Positions 16,849 to 25,310 of a stretch of 64,000 nt of DNA are shown one piece after another. Where the stretch lies: contig NZ_JAQTXM010000007.1 in NCBI RefSeq assembly GCF_028688795.1, positions 98,561 to 162,560 on the forward strand, in the 5' to 3' direction. The notes under the pieces were generated by a model. It was not told the DNA's origin, made no database searches, and saw only the letters and a list, made by a program, of their open reading frames with translations. The translations under genes were made by a program, and so were the position numbers. The number at the start of each line of letters is the position of its first letter. The first letter of the stretch is position 1. The stretch comes from Rhodoferax sp. Lineage in GTDB: Bacteria; Pseudomonadota; Gammaproteobacteria; Burkholderiales; Burkholderiaceae_C.

Positions 16849-18213
16849 ATGGAACAAAGTACGAGCTCAGGCCGATTGATCAAGGCGCCTGAGAATTTTC
16901 TGAACCAAGACGGCATAAGAGCCGTTTTTTCAGAAGCCAAAAAAGGTCGGCGCGACTTTATTCGCAATGCCTTCGCTGCTGCTGCAGCAGGCGCCGCTGT
17001 ACCTGCCGTGATGGCGCAAGGTAACCCAGTTCCTGTGGAGGGTGGCGACCCTAACATCTTGAACCTTCCCGCGCACAGCGTGGGCTTGGGTCAAGGCGTG
17101 GCACAGAACGATGGCTATGGCAAACCCTCGCAATATGAATCTGGCGTGCAGCGTCGTCAAAGCCCAGGCTTAACGCAAACCACGCAGTCCTCAGTGTCGT
17201 TCGCCCCTTTGCAGTCATTATTTGGCATTGTGACGCCAAGTGGTCTGCACTTCGAGCGGCATCACCAAGGTTGGTGGGATATTGACCCGTCCAAGCACCG
17301 TTTGATGATCAATGGCATGGTCAAGGCGGCCAAGGTGTTTACGCTGGATGAAATCATGCGTTTGCCCTCGGTGTCGCGTTTTCACTTTATTGAGTGTGGT
17401 GCCAATACCGCCGTTGATTGGGGTAATGTGGCCGTGCCCACCGTGCAATACACGCATGGCATGGTGTCATGCAGCGAATTCACTGGTGTGCCTTTAATCA
17501 CCTTGCTTGAAATGGCGGGAGCTGACCTCAAGAACGGCAAGTTTGTGCTTGCAGAGGGTGCCGATGGCTCATCCATGACGCGTACCATTCCGATGAGCTT
17601 GATCAAGTCTGGCGAGGTATTTGTCGCCTACGGTCAAAACGGCGAAATGTTGCGGCCTGAAAACGGTTACCCGTTGCGTTTGATTGTGCCGGGTGTTCAA
17701 GGCGTGAGCTGGGTCAAATACCTGCGCCGCATTGAAGTGGGTGACATGCCCTACGCGTCCAAAGACGAGGCGGTTCACTACATTGATCTGATGCCCTCCG
17801 GACAACACCGCCAGTATTCTGGATTGCAGGAGTGCAAAAGCGTGGTCACCACGCCGTCCGGTGGCCAAGTGTTATTGGACAAGGGGTTTTACAACGTCAC
17901 CGGTTTGGCATGGAGCGGCAAAGGAAAAATCAAAAAGGTCGATGTCTCGGTGGATGGTGGTCGCAACTGGCGCACTGCGCGTCTTGAATCCCCCGTGTTG
18001 TCCAAAGCGTTGACGCGATTCAATATTGACTGGGTCTGGGACGGCAAGCCCGCCATCATTCAAAGCCGGGCCATGGACGACACTGGTTTTGTTCAGCCAA
18101 CTTACAAACAATTGCGCGCTGTTCGCGGCACGCGTTCGATCTATCACAACAATGCCATTCAGTCGTGGTTGGTGCAGGAAAATGGTGAGGTGAAAAATGT
18201 TCAGGTTTCGTAA
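16849..18213 (+). CDS. soxC: Sulfane dehydrogenase molybdenum subunit SoxC
   Basis: Molybdopterin protein of 454 residues of the sulfite oxidase family. A twin-arginine signal (KKGRRDFIRNAFAAAAAG, residues 31-48) sends it folded to the periplasm. The Mo-binding cysteine is Cys183 in HFIECGANTAVDW, and a C-terminal Mo-co dimerisation domain follows (about 335-450). With SoxD it removes six electrons from the SoxY-bound sulfane sulfur. Its end overlaps the soxD start by 17 bp, so both are probably translated together. Confidence 0.93.
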   Translation: MEQSTSSGRLIKAPENFLNQDGIRAVFSEAKKGRRDFIRNAFAAAAAGAAVPAVMAQGNPVPVEGGDPNILNLPAHSVGLGQGVAQNDGYGKPSQYESGVQRRQSPGLTQTTQSSVSFAPLQSLFGIVTPSGLHFERHHQGWWDIDPSKHRLMINGMVKAAKVFTLDEIMRLPSVSRFHFIECGANTAVDWGNVAVPTVQYTHGMVSCSEFTGVPLITLLEMAGADLKNGKFVLAEGADGSSMTRTIPMSLIKSGEVFVAYGQNGEMLRPENGYPLRLIVPGVQGVSWVKYLRRIEVGDMPYASKDEAVHYIDLMPSGQHRQYSGLQECKSVVTTPSGGQVLLDKGFYNVTGLAWSGKGKIKKVDVSVDGGRNWRTARLESPVLSKALTRFNIDWVWDGKPAIIQSRAMDDTGFVQPTYKQLRAVRGTRSIYHNNAIQSWLVQENGEVKNVQVS

Positions 18214-19300
18214 AGCAATCGTCAGCGCAGTTCTTCTGGCACTTGCAGGGGCTGTGACTGCTCAACCCATACTCAAGCTAGCCGGTCTTGGACGCGACGC
18301 TACGCCCAAAGAAGTGGCTGCGTGGGATATTGATGTGCGCCCCGACTTCAAAGGCTTGCCTGCAGGTTCGGGCACAGTGGCAAAGGGGCAGGATATTTGG
18401 GAAGAAAAATGCGCCAGTTGCCATGGTTTTTTTGGCGAATCTGGTGAGGTGTTCAGTCCGATTATTGGCGGGGTCACACCCAAAGACATTGAAACTGGGC
18501 ATGTGGCCAATCTGATCACACCGGGCTATCCGGGGCGCACCACTTTCATGAAGGTGGCTTCCGTCTCTACATTGTGGGATTTCATCAATCGCGCCATGCC
18601 ATGGAATGCGCCGAAGACGCTGAAAACGGACGAGGTTTATGCTGTATTGGCATTCATGCTGAACATCGGTGGCATCGTGCCTGAAAACTTCACACTGAAT
18701 GAAAAGACCATTCGTGATGTGCAGGCCCGCATGCCCAACCGCAATGGCATGACGACTGACCACACCCTGTGGCCTGGCAAGGAGTTTGGTGGTGCCAAAA
18801 AGCCAGACACGCAAAACGTAGCCTGCATGAAAGACTGCACACCTGAGCCCAAGTTGGCATCGTTCCTGCCAGACTTTGCCCGCAATGCGCACGGCAATCT
18901 GGCGGAGCAAAACCGCATGGTAGGGGCGCAGCACGGCGCAGACACCACGCAGCCAGAGCCAAAAGTGGGCGAGAAGCCAGCTGCGACACCAACCGCGCCC
19001 AAGCCGCAAACTGGTACGCCAGCCACAGGCGCAGATGCGGGTAAGCCAGATGCCAAAAAGGCAACGGCTTTGTTGCAGAAAAATGGCTGTCTGGTGTGCC
19101 ATGGCATGACCAACAAAATTGTTGGCCCTGCATACACTGATGTCGCTAAAAAACATGTGGGCAATGTGGAATATCTTGCCACGAAGATCAAGGCAGGTGG
19201 TGTCGGCGTGTGGGGTCCTATTCCCATGCCAGCCCAAACTTTGAGCGAAGCAGATGCCAAGACCATTGCGGTGTGGTTGGCTGCCGGGGCAGGCAAGTAA
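18197..19300 (+). CDS. soxD: Sulfane dehydrogenase diheme cytochrome SoxD
   Basis: Cytochrome c of 367 residues, the electron acceptor of SoxC. It has a Sec signal (cut after VTA near residue 22) and two heme sites: CASCHGFFGESG at residue 72 and CLVCHGMTNK near residue 297. The two domains are joined by a proline/alanine-rich linker (about 245-285). A gene pair soxCD means thiosulfate can be fully oxidised to sulfate without stored sulfur. The start lies inside soxC with a GAGGTG-type ribosome-binding site just before it. Confidence 0.92.
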   Translation: MFRFRKAIVSAVLLALAGAVTAQPILKLAGLGRDATPKEVAAWDIDVRPDFKGLPAGSGTVAKGQDIWEEKCASCHGFFGESGEVFSPIIGGVTPKDIETGHVANLITPGYPGRTTFMKVASVSTLWDFINRAMPWNAPKTLKTDEVYAVLAFMLNIGGIVPENFTLNEKTIRDVQARMPNRNGMTTDHTLWPGKEFGGAKKPDTQNVACMKDCTPEPKLASFLPDFARNAHGNLAEQNRMVGAQHGADTTQPEPKVGEKPAATPTAPKPQTGTPATGADAGKPDAKKATALLQKNGCLVCHGMTNKIVGPAYTDVAKKHVGNVEYLATKIKAGGVGVWGPIPMPAQTLSEADAKTIAVWLAAGAGK

Positions 19301-19357
19301 AGCCTGCCAAAAATGAACAAATTTTTTCTTCGCATGAACTTAACCAAGGAGCTACCC

Positions 19358-19813
19358 ATGCAAACTCGTCGCGAGACACTCAAACACAGCGCTATCGTGG
19401 CTGGCCTGCTGGCCACCACCGGCCTGTTTCCCCAATACGCCTTTGCTTACAACAAAGCAGCCTTTGATGCCAAATCTGTTGCCGACGTGGTAAAAGCCCT
19501 GGGTGGCAGCGCCCCTGTGGAAAGTAAAGACGTCACCATTGGTGGCCCAGATATCGCTGAAAACGGTGCCGTGGTGCCATTGACCGCCAGCACCACGCTG
19601 ACCGGCGTCAAGCACATCTTGCTGCTGGTTGAAAAGAACCCGTCCGCTCTGGTGGCCCAGTTCAACGTCACCGACAGCGTCGAGCCCAACTTTGCCACCC
19701 GTTCCAAGATGGGCCAATCTTCTGACGTCTACGCTGTGGCCATCATGAACGACGGCAAAGCCTTCTTTGCCAAAAAAGAAGTCAAAGTGACCCTGGGCGG
19801 TTGCGGCGGCTAA
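19358..19813 (+). CDS. soxY: Sulfur carrier protein SoxY
   Basis: Periplasmic sulfur carrier of 151 residues. The twin-arginine-like leader (MQTRRETLKHSAIVAG) precedes the Ig-like fold, and the protein ends in the swinging arm GGCGG whose cysteine carries the sulfur during Sox oxidation. The ATG at 19358 is chosen because AAGGAG lies 7 bases before it and it opens the signal; earlier in-frame ATGs at 19313 and 19334 lack one. It forms a complex with SoxZ, encoded 50 bp downstream. Confidence 0.93.
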   Translation: MQTRRETLKHSAIVAGLLATTGLFPQYAFAYNKAAFDAKSVADVVKALGGSAPVESKDVTIGGPDIAENGAVVPLTASTTLTGVKHILLLVEKNPSALVAQFNVTDSVEPNFATRSKMGQSSDVYAVAIMNDGKAFFAKKEVKVTLGGCGG

Positions 19814-19863
19814 GCCCGACTTCTTTCAGCACCCATTAATTTATTGAATTCAGGAGTTTCAAA

Positions 19864-20175
19864 ATGGCAGATCCAATGCGCATTCGCGCCCAAGTAGCCG
19901 GCGATAAAGCCACCGTACGAGTCTTGATGAGCCATGAAATGGAATCAGGCCAGCGCAAAGATGCCGCTGGAAAACTGGTACCCGCCATGCACATCACTGA
20001 AGTCAGCGCCACCCACAACGGCAAAGTCGTCCTGACCGCCGATTGGGGCTCTGCTGTCTCCAAAAACCCGTTCCTTCAGTTTGTGGTCAAGGGTGCCAAG
20101 GCTGGCGACAAAATTGGCGTGACCTGGAAAGACACCAAGGGCGACACCCGCACCGACGAAGCCACCGCTTCCTAA
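19864..20175 (+). CDS. soxZ: Sulfur compound chelating protein SoxZ
   Basis: SoxZ of 103 residues, the partner of SoxY. It has no own signal peptide, as usual, and is exported with SoxY through the Tat route. The segments MRIRAQVAGDKATVRVLMSH at the start and WKDTKGDTRTDEAT at the end are characteristic. A CAGGAG lies before the ATG. A strong intrinsic terminator follows 18 bp after the stop, splitting it from soxA. Confidence 0.93.
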   Translation: MADPMRIRAQVAGDKATVRVLMSHEMESGQRKDAAGKLVPAMHITEVSATHNGKVVLTADWGSAVSKNPFLQFVVKGAKAGDKIGVTWKDTKGDTRTDEATAS

Positions 20176-20193
20176 AGTCGACAAGCGTGCAGA

Positions 20194-20224
20194 AAAGGGT
20201 GAGCCTGGTACTCACCCTTTTTTC
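20194..20224 (+). terminator. Intrinsic terminator or attenuator between soxZ and soxA
   Basis: Stem AAAGGGTGAG / CTCACCCTTT (10 bp) with loop CCTGGTA and a T-rich tail. In the middle of the sox operon it probably lowers readthrough into soxAXB relative to soxYZ, which would favour extra carrier protein. Confidence 0.8.
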
Positions 20225-20261
20225 TTAAACGATGCAACCCTACGTTGAGGAGACAAAACCC

Positions 20262-21062
20262 ATGAAAAAAGCAATGACGCTGCTGGTGCTTGGCAGTCTG
20301 GCCATGGCCAGCGCCCACGCCCAGAAATCTGCCGCCGTCCAATCCATCGAGGAATACCGCGCCATGCTGGCCGATGGCAACCCCGCCGAACTCTTTGAAG
20401 CCAAAGGTGAAGACCTCTGGAAACAAAAGCGCGGCCCCAAAGCCGCCTCGCTGGAAAAATGTGACCTGGGCCAGGGCCCCGGCATCGTCAAAGGCGTCTT
20501 CGTTACCCTGCCTCGCTACTTTGCCGACACCAACAAGGTGCAAGACCTGGAGTCTCGCCTGCTCACCTGCATGGACACCCTGCAAGGCCTCAATGTGGCC
20601 GAGATCGCCAAGACCGGTTTTGGCAAAGGCGAACAGAAAAACGTCACCGCACTGGCCACCTGGATAGCCGCCGAATCGCGTGACATGAAATTCAACCTGC
20701 CCCAGGCCCATGCCCAGGAGCAAGTGGCCTACGAAGTGGGCAAGCGACTGTTCTTTCAGCGCGGTGGCCCACATGACTTCTCATGCGCCTCCTGCCACGG
20801 TGCCGACAACTGGCGCATTCGCCTACAAGACCTGCCCAATCTGACCAAAAACCCGGGTGACGGCATCGGCTTTGCAGCCTGGCCTGCCTACCGCGTCTCC
20901 AACGGCCAGATGTGGGGCATGCAACAGCGCCTGAACGACTGCTACCGCCAGCAGCGGTTTCCCTATCCCGGCTTTGCCAGTGATGCCACGGTGGCGCTGG
21001 CCACCTACCTAGGCGTGAACAGCCAGGGTTCCAAGTCAGTGGCACCTGCCCTCAAACGCTAA
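20262..21062 (+). CDS. soxA: Cytochrome c SoxA
   Basis: SoxA of 266 residues, which with SoxX attaches thiosulfate to the SoxY cysteine. A Sec signal (cut after AHA near residue 19) is followed by a first domain without heme (the ancestral site leaves only KCDLGQ) and a second domain with one heme site CASCHG at Cys175. The catalytic cysteine that becomes a persulfide heme ligand is in RLNDCYRQQRFP near residue 228. It is therefore a monoheme SoxA. The ATG at 20262 has TGAGGAGAC before it. Confidence 0.92.
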   Translation: MKKAMTLLVLGSLAMASAHAQKSAAVQSIEEYRAMLADGNPAELFEAKGEDLWKQKRGPKAASLEKCDLGQGPGIVKGVFVTLPRYFADTNKVQDLESRLLTCMDTLQGLNVAEIAKTGFGKGEQKNVTALATWIAAESRDMKFNLPQAHAQEQVAYEVGKRLFFQRGGPHDFSCASCHGADNWRIRLQDLPNLTKNPGDGIGFAAWPAYRVSNGQMWGMQQRLNDCYRQQRFPYPGFASDATVALATYLGVNSQGSKSVAPALKR

Positions 21063-21079
21063 TGGATTGGAGATTCAAC

Positions 21080-21733
21080 ATGAAAAAACAACATGCATTT
21101 GCGCTCTCTGCCCTCGCCGCTGTCCTGATTGCTGGCTGCGCCTCCAGCCCCAGCACCGCAGACCTGGACAAGTTGACCGCTGACATCGTCAAGGCCTCTT
21201 TCTCTGACAAAGGCATTGTCAAAGTGGCGGTGATCGCCCCGGAAGAGATCAACATCGCCTGTAGCGCCGCTGAGGTCGCTGGCAAGCCGCTGAATGCAGA
21301 TGTGGCTGAAGCACTTCAAGCAGCACAGCTCAAGACCATCAAATGGCCCACTGACGGCAATTACATGGGCGACTGGAAAGCTGGCGAAAAGCTGGCCCAA
21401 AGTGGCCGTGGCCTGACTTGGACTGACGCGGCAGACACCCCCAACGGTGGCAATTGCTACAACTGCCACCAAATGGACCCGAAGGAAATATCCTTTGGCA
21501 CGATTGGCCCGAGTCTGACAGGCTATGCCAAGACACGTGGCGTTATCGCAGACCCAACCAGCCCCGCCTCCAAGGCCATCATTGAGTACACCTGGGGAAA
21601 AATCTGGAATGCCAAAGCGTACAGCGCCTGCTCCGTGATGCCGCGTGCGGGACACAAGGGCATCATGACCGAGGCGCAGGTTAAAGATTTGATGGCTTTG
21701 CTGCTGGATCCGAAGTCGCCTGTGAATCAGTAA
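21080..21733 (+). CDS. soxX: Cytochrome c SoxX with a lipoprotein-type signal
   Basis: SoxX of 217 residues with one heme site GNCYNCHQMD near residue 134 and the conserved GTIGPSLTGY and SACSVMPRAGH segments, the latter carrying the methionine ligand. The leader has a lipobox (LIAGCASS, Cys near 20), so it may be anchored in a membrane, unlike the soluble SoxX of Paracoccus. About 80 residues precede the core domain. The ATG at 21080 is preferred to one at 21062 because TTGGAG precedes it. Confidence 0.9.
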   Translation: MKKQHAFALSALAAVLIAGCASSPSTADLDKLTADIVKASFSDKGIVKVAVIAPEEINIACSAAEVAGKPLNADVAEALQAAQLKTIKWPTDGNYMGDWKAGEKLAQSGRGLTWTDAADTPNGGNCYNCHQMDPKEISFGTIGPSLTGYAKTRGVIADPTSPASKAIIEYTWGKIWNAKAYSACSVMPRAGHKGIMTEAQVKDLMALLLDPKSPVNQ

Positions 21734-21750
21734 AACGGCTTATTTCTACG

Positions 21751-21773
21751 GCCCGGCCTGCCCGGGCTTTTTT
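21751..21773 (+). terminator. Intrinsic terminator between soxX and soxB
   Basis: Stem GCCCGG / CCGGGC with loop CCTGC, followed by TTTTTT. It lies 17 bp after soxX and 27 bp before soxB, so soxB may depend on readthrough or on a promoter of its own. Confidence 0.85.
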
Positions 21774-21799
21774 ACTTCTTTTAAAACGGTGTTTACACA

Positions 21800-23536
21800 A
21801 TGAATTTAACCAAACGCGAATTTTTCCAGGTGCTGGGCGCTGGCACCATGGCAGGCATGGGGCTGAGCGCTTATGCACAAAAGGACATGGCCACGGCGGT
21901 CAACGGCCTCTACGACATTCCAAAATTTGGCAATGTGTCGTTTTTGCACATGACCGACTGCCACGCGCAGCTCAAACCGATTCATTTCCGCGAGCCGAGC
22001 ATCAATTTGGGCATTGGCAGCATGAAGGGGCAATTGCCCCATCTGGTGGGTGAGCATCTGCTGAAAGTGTCCAAAGTACGCCCCGGCACGGCTGAGGCCC
22101 ACGCGCTGACCTATCTGGACTATGAGCAGGCTGCCAAACGTTACGGTAAGGTGGGTGGTTTTGCACATTTGGCTACCCTGGTCAAACGCATGAAGGCCAG
22201 CCGCCCTGGTGCGCTTTTGCTTGACGGTGGCGACACCTGGCAAGGTTCGGGTACGGCGCTGTGGACCAATGGCCAGGACATGGTTGATGCCTGCAAATTG
22301 CTGGGTGTGGACGTGATGACAGGCCACTGGGAATTCACGCTGGGCATGGAGCGGGTGAAAGAAATCGTCGAAAAAGACTTTGCCGGCAAGATTGATTTTG
22401 TCGCGCAAAACGTCAAGACAAACGACTTTGGCGACCCGGTCTTCAAGCCCTATGTGATCCGTGAAATCAATGGTGTGCCTTGCGCCATCATTGGCCAGGC
22501 ATTCCCCTACACCCCCATTGCCAACCCACGTTACATGGTGGCGGACTGGGCCTTTGGCATTCAAGACGAAAACATGCAGAAGATGGTTGATGAGGCCCGT
22601 GGCAAAGGCGCGCAGGTTGTCGTGGTCATCAGCCACAACGGCATGGACGTGGACCTGAAAATGGCCAGCCGTGTCAGCGGTATTGACGCCATCATGGGCG
22701 GCCACACGCATGACGGCATGCCGGTGGCCAGCATTATCAGCAACAAGGGTGGCAAAACCCTGGTAACCAATGCCGGCTCCAACGCCAAGTTTCTCGGCGT
22801 GCTTGACTTTGATGTCAAAGACAAGAAAGTCACCGATTTCCGCTACAAGCTGCTGCCTATTTTTGCCAACATGCTGCCTGCTGACCAGGAAATGGATGCG
22901 CTTATCACCAAAATTCGCGCGCCGTATGAAGCCAAGTTGAATGAAAAGCTGGCAGTCACTGAAGGCACTTTGTACCGCCGTGGCAACTTCAACGGCACGG
23001 GTGACCAGTTGCTGGTGGATGCGCTGATGGAAGTGCAGGGCGCCGACCTGGCGTTTTCGCCCGGTTTCCGCTGGGGCACGACGTTGCTGCCCGGCCAGGC
23101 CATCACCCGCGAGTGGCTGCTGGACATGACCGCCACGACCTACTCTTACGCGACTGTGTCCGAGATGACCGGTGCCACCATCAAGACCGTGCTGGAAGAT
23201 GTGTGCGACAACCTGTTCAATCCTGACCCGTATTACCAGCAGGGCGGTGACATGGTACGCGTGGGCGGTCTGTCCTACAGCTGTAGCCCACTGGAGAGCA
23301 TGGGCAAACGCATCAGCGACATGCGCATTGGTGGCAAACTGATTGATGCCGACAAAAAATACAAGGTGGCTGGTTGGGCGCCAGTGGCTGAAGAGGCCCG
23401 AACTCAGGGTAACAAACAAGTCTGGGAAGTGGTGGAAACATGGCTTGCTGCGCGTGGTGGCAAGGTGTCCAAGCGCAAGCTCAATGCACCCAAGATCATT
23501 GGCGCTTTACCTAACCCAGGCTACGCGACAGTCTGA
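21800..23536 (+). CDS. soxB: Thiosulfohydrolase SoxB
   Basis: SoxB of 578 residues, the dinuclear-manganese hydrolase that releases sulfate from SoxY-bound sulfur. A leader with a single twin-basic pair (MNLTKREFFQVLGAGTMAG) suggests Tat export. The metallophosphatase motifs are present: HMTDCHAQLK near residue 51, DGGDTWQGSG near residue 141, and VISHNGMD and GGHTHDG further on, followed by a 5'-nucleotidase C-terminal domain. It is the last sox gene and is closed by a very strong hairpin. Confidence 0.94.
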   Translation: MNLTKREFFQVLGAGTMAGMGLSAYAQKDMATAVNGLYDIPKFGNVSFLHMTDCHAQLKPIHFREPSINLGIGSMKGQLPHLVGEHLLKVSKVRPGTAEAHALTYLDYEQAAKRYGKVGGFAHLATLVKRMKASRPGALLLDGGDTWQGSGTALWTNGQDMVDACKLLGVDVMTGHWEFTLGMERVKEIVEKDFAGKIDFVAQNVKTNDFGDPVFKPYVIREINGVPCAIIGQAFPYTPIANPRYMVADWAFGIQDENMQKMVDEARGKGAQVVVVISHNGMDVDLKMASRVSGIDAIMGGHTHDGMPVASIISNKGGKTLVTNAGSNAKFLGVLDFDVKDKKVTDFRYKLLPIFANMLPADQEMDALITKIRAPYEAKLNEKLAVTEGTLYRRGNFNGTGDQLLVDALMEVQGADLAFSPGFRWGTTLLPGQAITREWLLDMTATTYSYATVSEMTGATIKTVLEDVCDNLFNPDPYYQQGGDMVRVGGLSYSCSPLESMGKRISDMRIGGKLIDADKKYKVAGWAPVAEEARTQGNKQVWEVVETWLAARGGKVSKRKLNAPKIIGALPNPGYATV

Positions 23537-23560
23537 TTTTTGACGTTTGTTTAACGCCCT

Positions 23561-23600
23561 CGGGGGCCAGAGGTTGATTTATAAGAAATCAGCCTCTGGC
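23561..23600. terminator. Long perfect hairpin after soxB
   Basis: A 20-bp stem (CGGGGGCCAGAGG / CCTCTGGCCCCCG plus an AT part with one G-T pair) around the loop ATAAG. The tail is only GTTGTTATT, so it may act as a terminator or as an mRNA-end protecting structure. Confidence 0.65.
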
Positions 23601-23952
23601 CCCCGTTGTTATTGGGTTATTTGCTATTTATTAGTAGTCTGTGAGGTGTTGGTCGCTTACGTAAGCAATTAGCTTCTAGCCCTTTATTAGTAAGCGCTAA
23701 TCACTATATTTTCAATAGCATATTGACAACAGAGAAAGATGGGTGACGCTCACGCAGATGGCCTTTGCGGGGCATCACAAACGGAGATCAGGGTTCCTCA
23801 CGGCTACTTTTAATTTGTTTGATTAAGGTCAAGCTTATGCTGGTAAACCCGCATAAAAATATGCGCATGTACTTATTTATTGCATGCCAGTCACTGAAGG
23901 GCACTTCTGCAAAGTGTCACTCCCTGGTGAAACAGGCCAAACAAAGGATTCA
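23601..23952. other. Spacer between sox and the membrane-complex operon
   Basis: About 350 bp without a supported gene. It holds a diverged copy of an extragenic repeat (23669-23720) and probably the promoter of the downstream operon; TTGACA at 23722-23727 is a -35-like hexamer, but no -10 was fixed. A possible N-terminal extension of the next gene to 23884 has no ribosome-binding site. Confidence 0.4.
23669..23720 (+). repeat. Extragenic repeat, diverged copy
   Basis: Resembles the repeats at 35064-35126, 35188-35252 and 41329-41394: AGCTTCTAGCCCTTTATTAG, then a changed TGCGC-AAGCAGCTAT part (AAGCGCTAATCACTAT) and an ATAGC end. It is the most diverged of the four. Confidence 0.45.
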
Positions 23953-24453
23953 ATGATGAGCAAAGCGCGAGAACAGGCCGTGCTGTTCACCACCCTTTTT
24001 CTTTTCTGGATTTTGCTCAACGGCACCGTTTCCCAAGACGTTCTGCTGGTAGGGGCCATCGCTGCCTTCGTCATTGCACTTATGTTTCGTGGCGGGCTGG
24101 GGGTGTTGTCTGAGTTGCGGCTTACCCCGCGCGCGCTGGTCACCAGCGTTTTTTACGTCTTCTATTTTCTCAAAGAGCTGGTCAAGTCCAACTTGAAATT
24201 GGCGAGCATCGTGCTTTTACCTGCGTTGCCGTTAAACCCCGGCATCGTCAAAGTCCGCACCAAACTCAAAAGCCCCATGGGCCGTTTGCTGTTGACCAAC
24301 TCCATCACCTTGACGCCTGGCACCCTGACGGTTGATCTGGTGGGCGAATGGATTTATGTGCACTGGGTCACGGTGGAGTCTGATGACGTAGAGGCAGCCA
24401 CTGCCAGCATCGTGGCCGGTTTCGAGCGCTATCTGGAGGTGATGTATGGTTGA
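23953..24453 (+). CDS. MrpE/MbhA-like antiporter subunit
   Basis: Membrane protein of 166 residues like MrpE (MnhE) of Na+/H+ antiporters and MbhA/MbxA of archaeal energy-converting complexes. Two to three hydrophobic segments are followed by a cytoplasmic domain with LLTNSITLTPGTLTVDL near residue 110, the family signature. The double ATG at 23953/23956 has AAGGAT before it. It is first in a thirteen-gene run with gaps of 6 bp or less, mostly overlaps. It probably belongs to the ion-translocating part of the complex. Confidence 0.85.
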   Translation: MMSKAREQAVLFTTLFLFWILLNGTVSQDVLLVGAIAAFVIALMFRGGLGVLSELRLTPRALVTSVFYVFYFLKELVKSNLKLASIVLLPALPLNPGIVKVRTKLKSPMGRLLLTNSITLTPGTLTVDLVGEWIYVHWVTVESDDVEAATASIVAGFERYLEVMYG

Positions 24454-24706
24454 TTCACTGGTTTATCTGGCAGCCAGCCTGACCTGTGTGGCGTTTCTGC
24501 TGGCCCTTTACCGTTTTCTCAAAGGGCCGTCGGTAGCAGACCGGGTGGTGGCTTTTGACGTGCTGACCATCATTGCGGTGACAGCCATCGTACAAATTGC
24601 GTTTGTCCAGGGGCGTGGCATCTATCTGGATGTGGCGCTGGTATACGCGTTGCTGTCATTCCTCGGGGTGATCGTGGTTGCCCGCTACCTTGAGAGGGGC
24701 TTGTGA
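24446..24706 (+). CDS. MrpF/MbhB-like antiporter subunit
   Basis: Small membrane protein of 86 residues with three hydrophobic helices and the conserved RFLKGPSVADRVVAFDVL segment of MrpF/MnhF near residue 23. It overlaps the MrpE-like gene by 8 bp and the next gene by 4 bp. In Mrp and Mbh complexes this subunit is part of the sodium-translocation module. No soluble domain is present. Confidence 0.87.
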   Translation: MVDSLVYLAASLTCVAFLLALYRFLKGPSVADRVVAFDVLTIIAVTAIVQIAFVQGRGIYLDVALVYALLSFLGVIVVARYLERGL

Positions 24707-25044
24707 TGGATTCGATGCTTGGTATTTTGGGTGGCGTGCTGCTGGTGGCCGGTGCGGCATTCCTGCTTTTGGGTGGTTTGGGCCTGGTGCGCATGCCTGA
24801 CGTGTTCAACCGGATTCAGGCGGGCACCAAAGCCACCACCTTGGGCACCTTGCTGAGCCTTGGCGGCGCGGCGTGTCTGCAGCCTGATTGGGGTTTGAAG
24901 CTGTTACTGATCGGTTTGTTCATCTTGTTCACCAACCCGCTTTCTTCCCAGGTCATGGCCCGCGCGGCACACCGCACTGGCGCGACCAAATCACCTAAAA
25001 CAAGTGTGGATAGGTTGGCAGAAGACACCGGGGAGACATCATGA
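24703..25044 (+). CDS. MrpG/MbhC-like antiporter subunit
   Basis: Membrane protein of 113 residues with three hydrophobic helices and the MrpG/MnhG signature GLVRMPDVFNRIQAGTKATT near residue 26. The last 30 residues are polar and probably cytoplasmic. Four-base overlaps at both ends tie it to its neighbours. It completes the E-F-G trio that begins Mbh, Mbx and Ehr gene clusters. Confidence 0.88.
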   Translation: MMDSMLGILGGVLLVAGAAFLLLGGLGLVRMPDVFNRIQAGTKATTLGTLLSLGGAACLQPDWGLKLLLIGLFILFTNPLSSQVMARAAHRTGATKSPKTSVDRLAEDTGETS

Positions 25045-25310
25045 GTGACTTGATGAGCATCATGACCGCCGTGTTATGTATCGCCATGGTGGGCGCGGCG
25101 CTGGTGGCCATCAGGGGCAAAAGTTTGCCCGTGGCTATTCTTGCCAGCGGCTTGGTCAGTCTGGTGGCTTCGGTGGTCTTTTTGATCATGGCCTCGCCTG
25201 ACGTGGCCATGACTGAGGCTGCCATTGGCAGCGGCCTGACCACCTTCCTGTTTTTCTTTGTGCTGGGGCGGGTTCGCGCTGGTGAAAAAGATGGAGACGA
25301 ACGTGGTTAA
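25041..25310 (+). CDS. MbhD-like subunit (MrpA C-terminal-type, DUF4040)
   Basis: Membrane protein of 89 residues with three hydrophobic helices. The segment MASPDVAMTEAAIGSGLTTF near residue 54 is the hallmark of the DUF4040/MbhD region, which in Mrp is the C-terminal part of MrpA. Here it is a separate gene, as in Mbh and Mbx clusters. It ends 8 bp inside the next gene. Confidence 0.82.
   Translation: MSDLMSIMTAVLCIAMVGAALVAIRGKSLPVAILASGLVSLVASVVFLIMASPDVAMTEAAIGSGLTTFLFFFVLGRVRAGEKDGDERG

Noticed and set aside
21806..23419. 537-codon open frame antisense to soxB
   Set aside because: It is a shadow of the high-GC codon pattern of soxB, which is clearly real by its motifs; the antisense protein has no domain.
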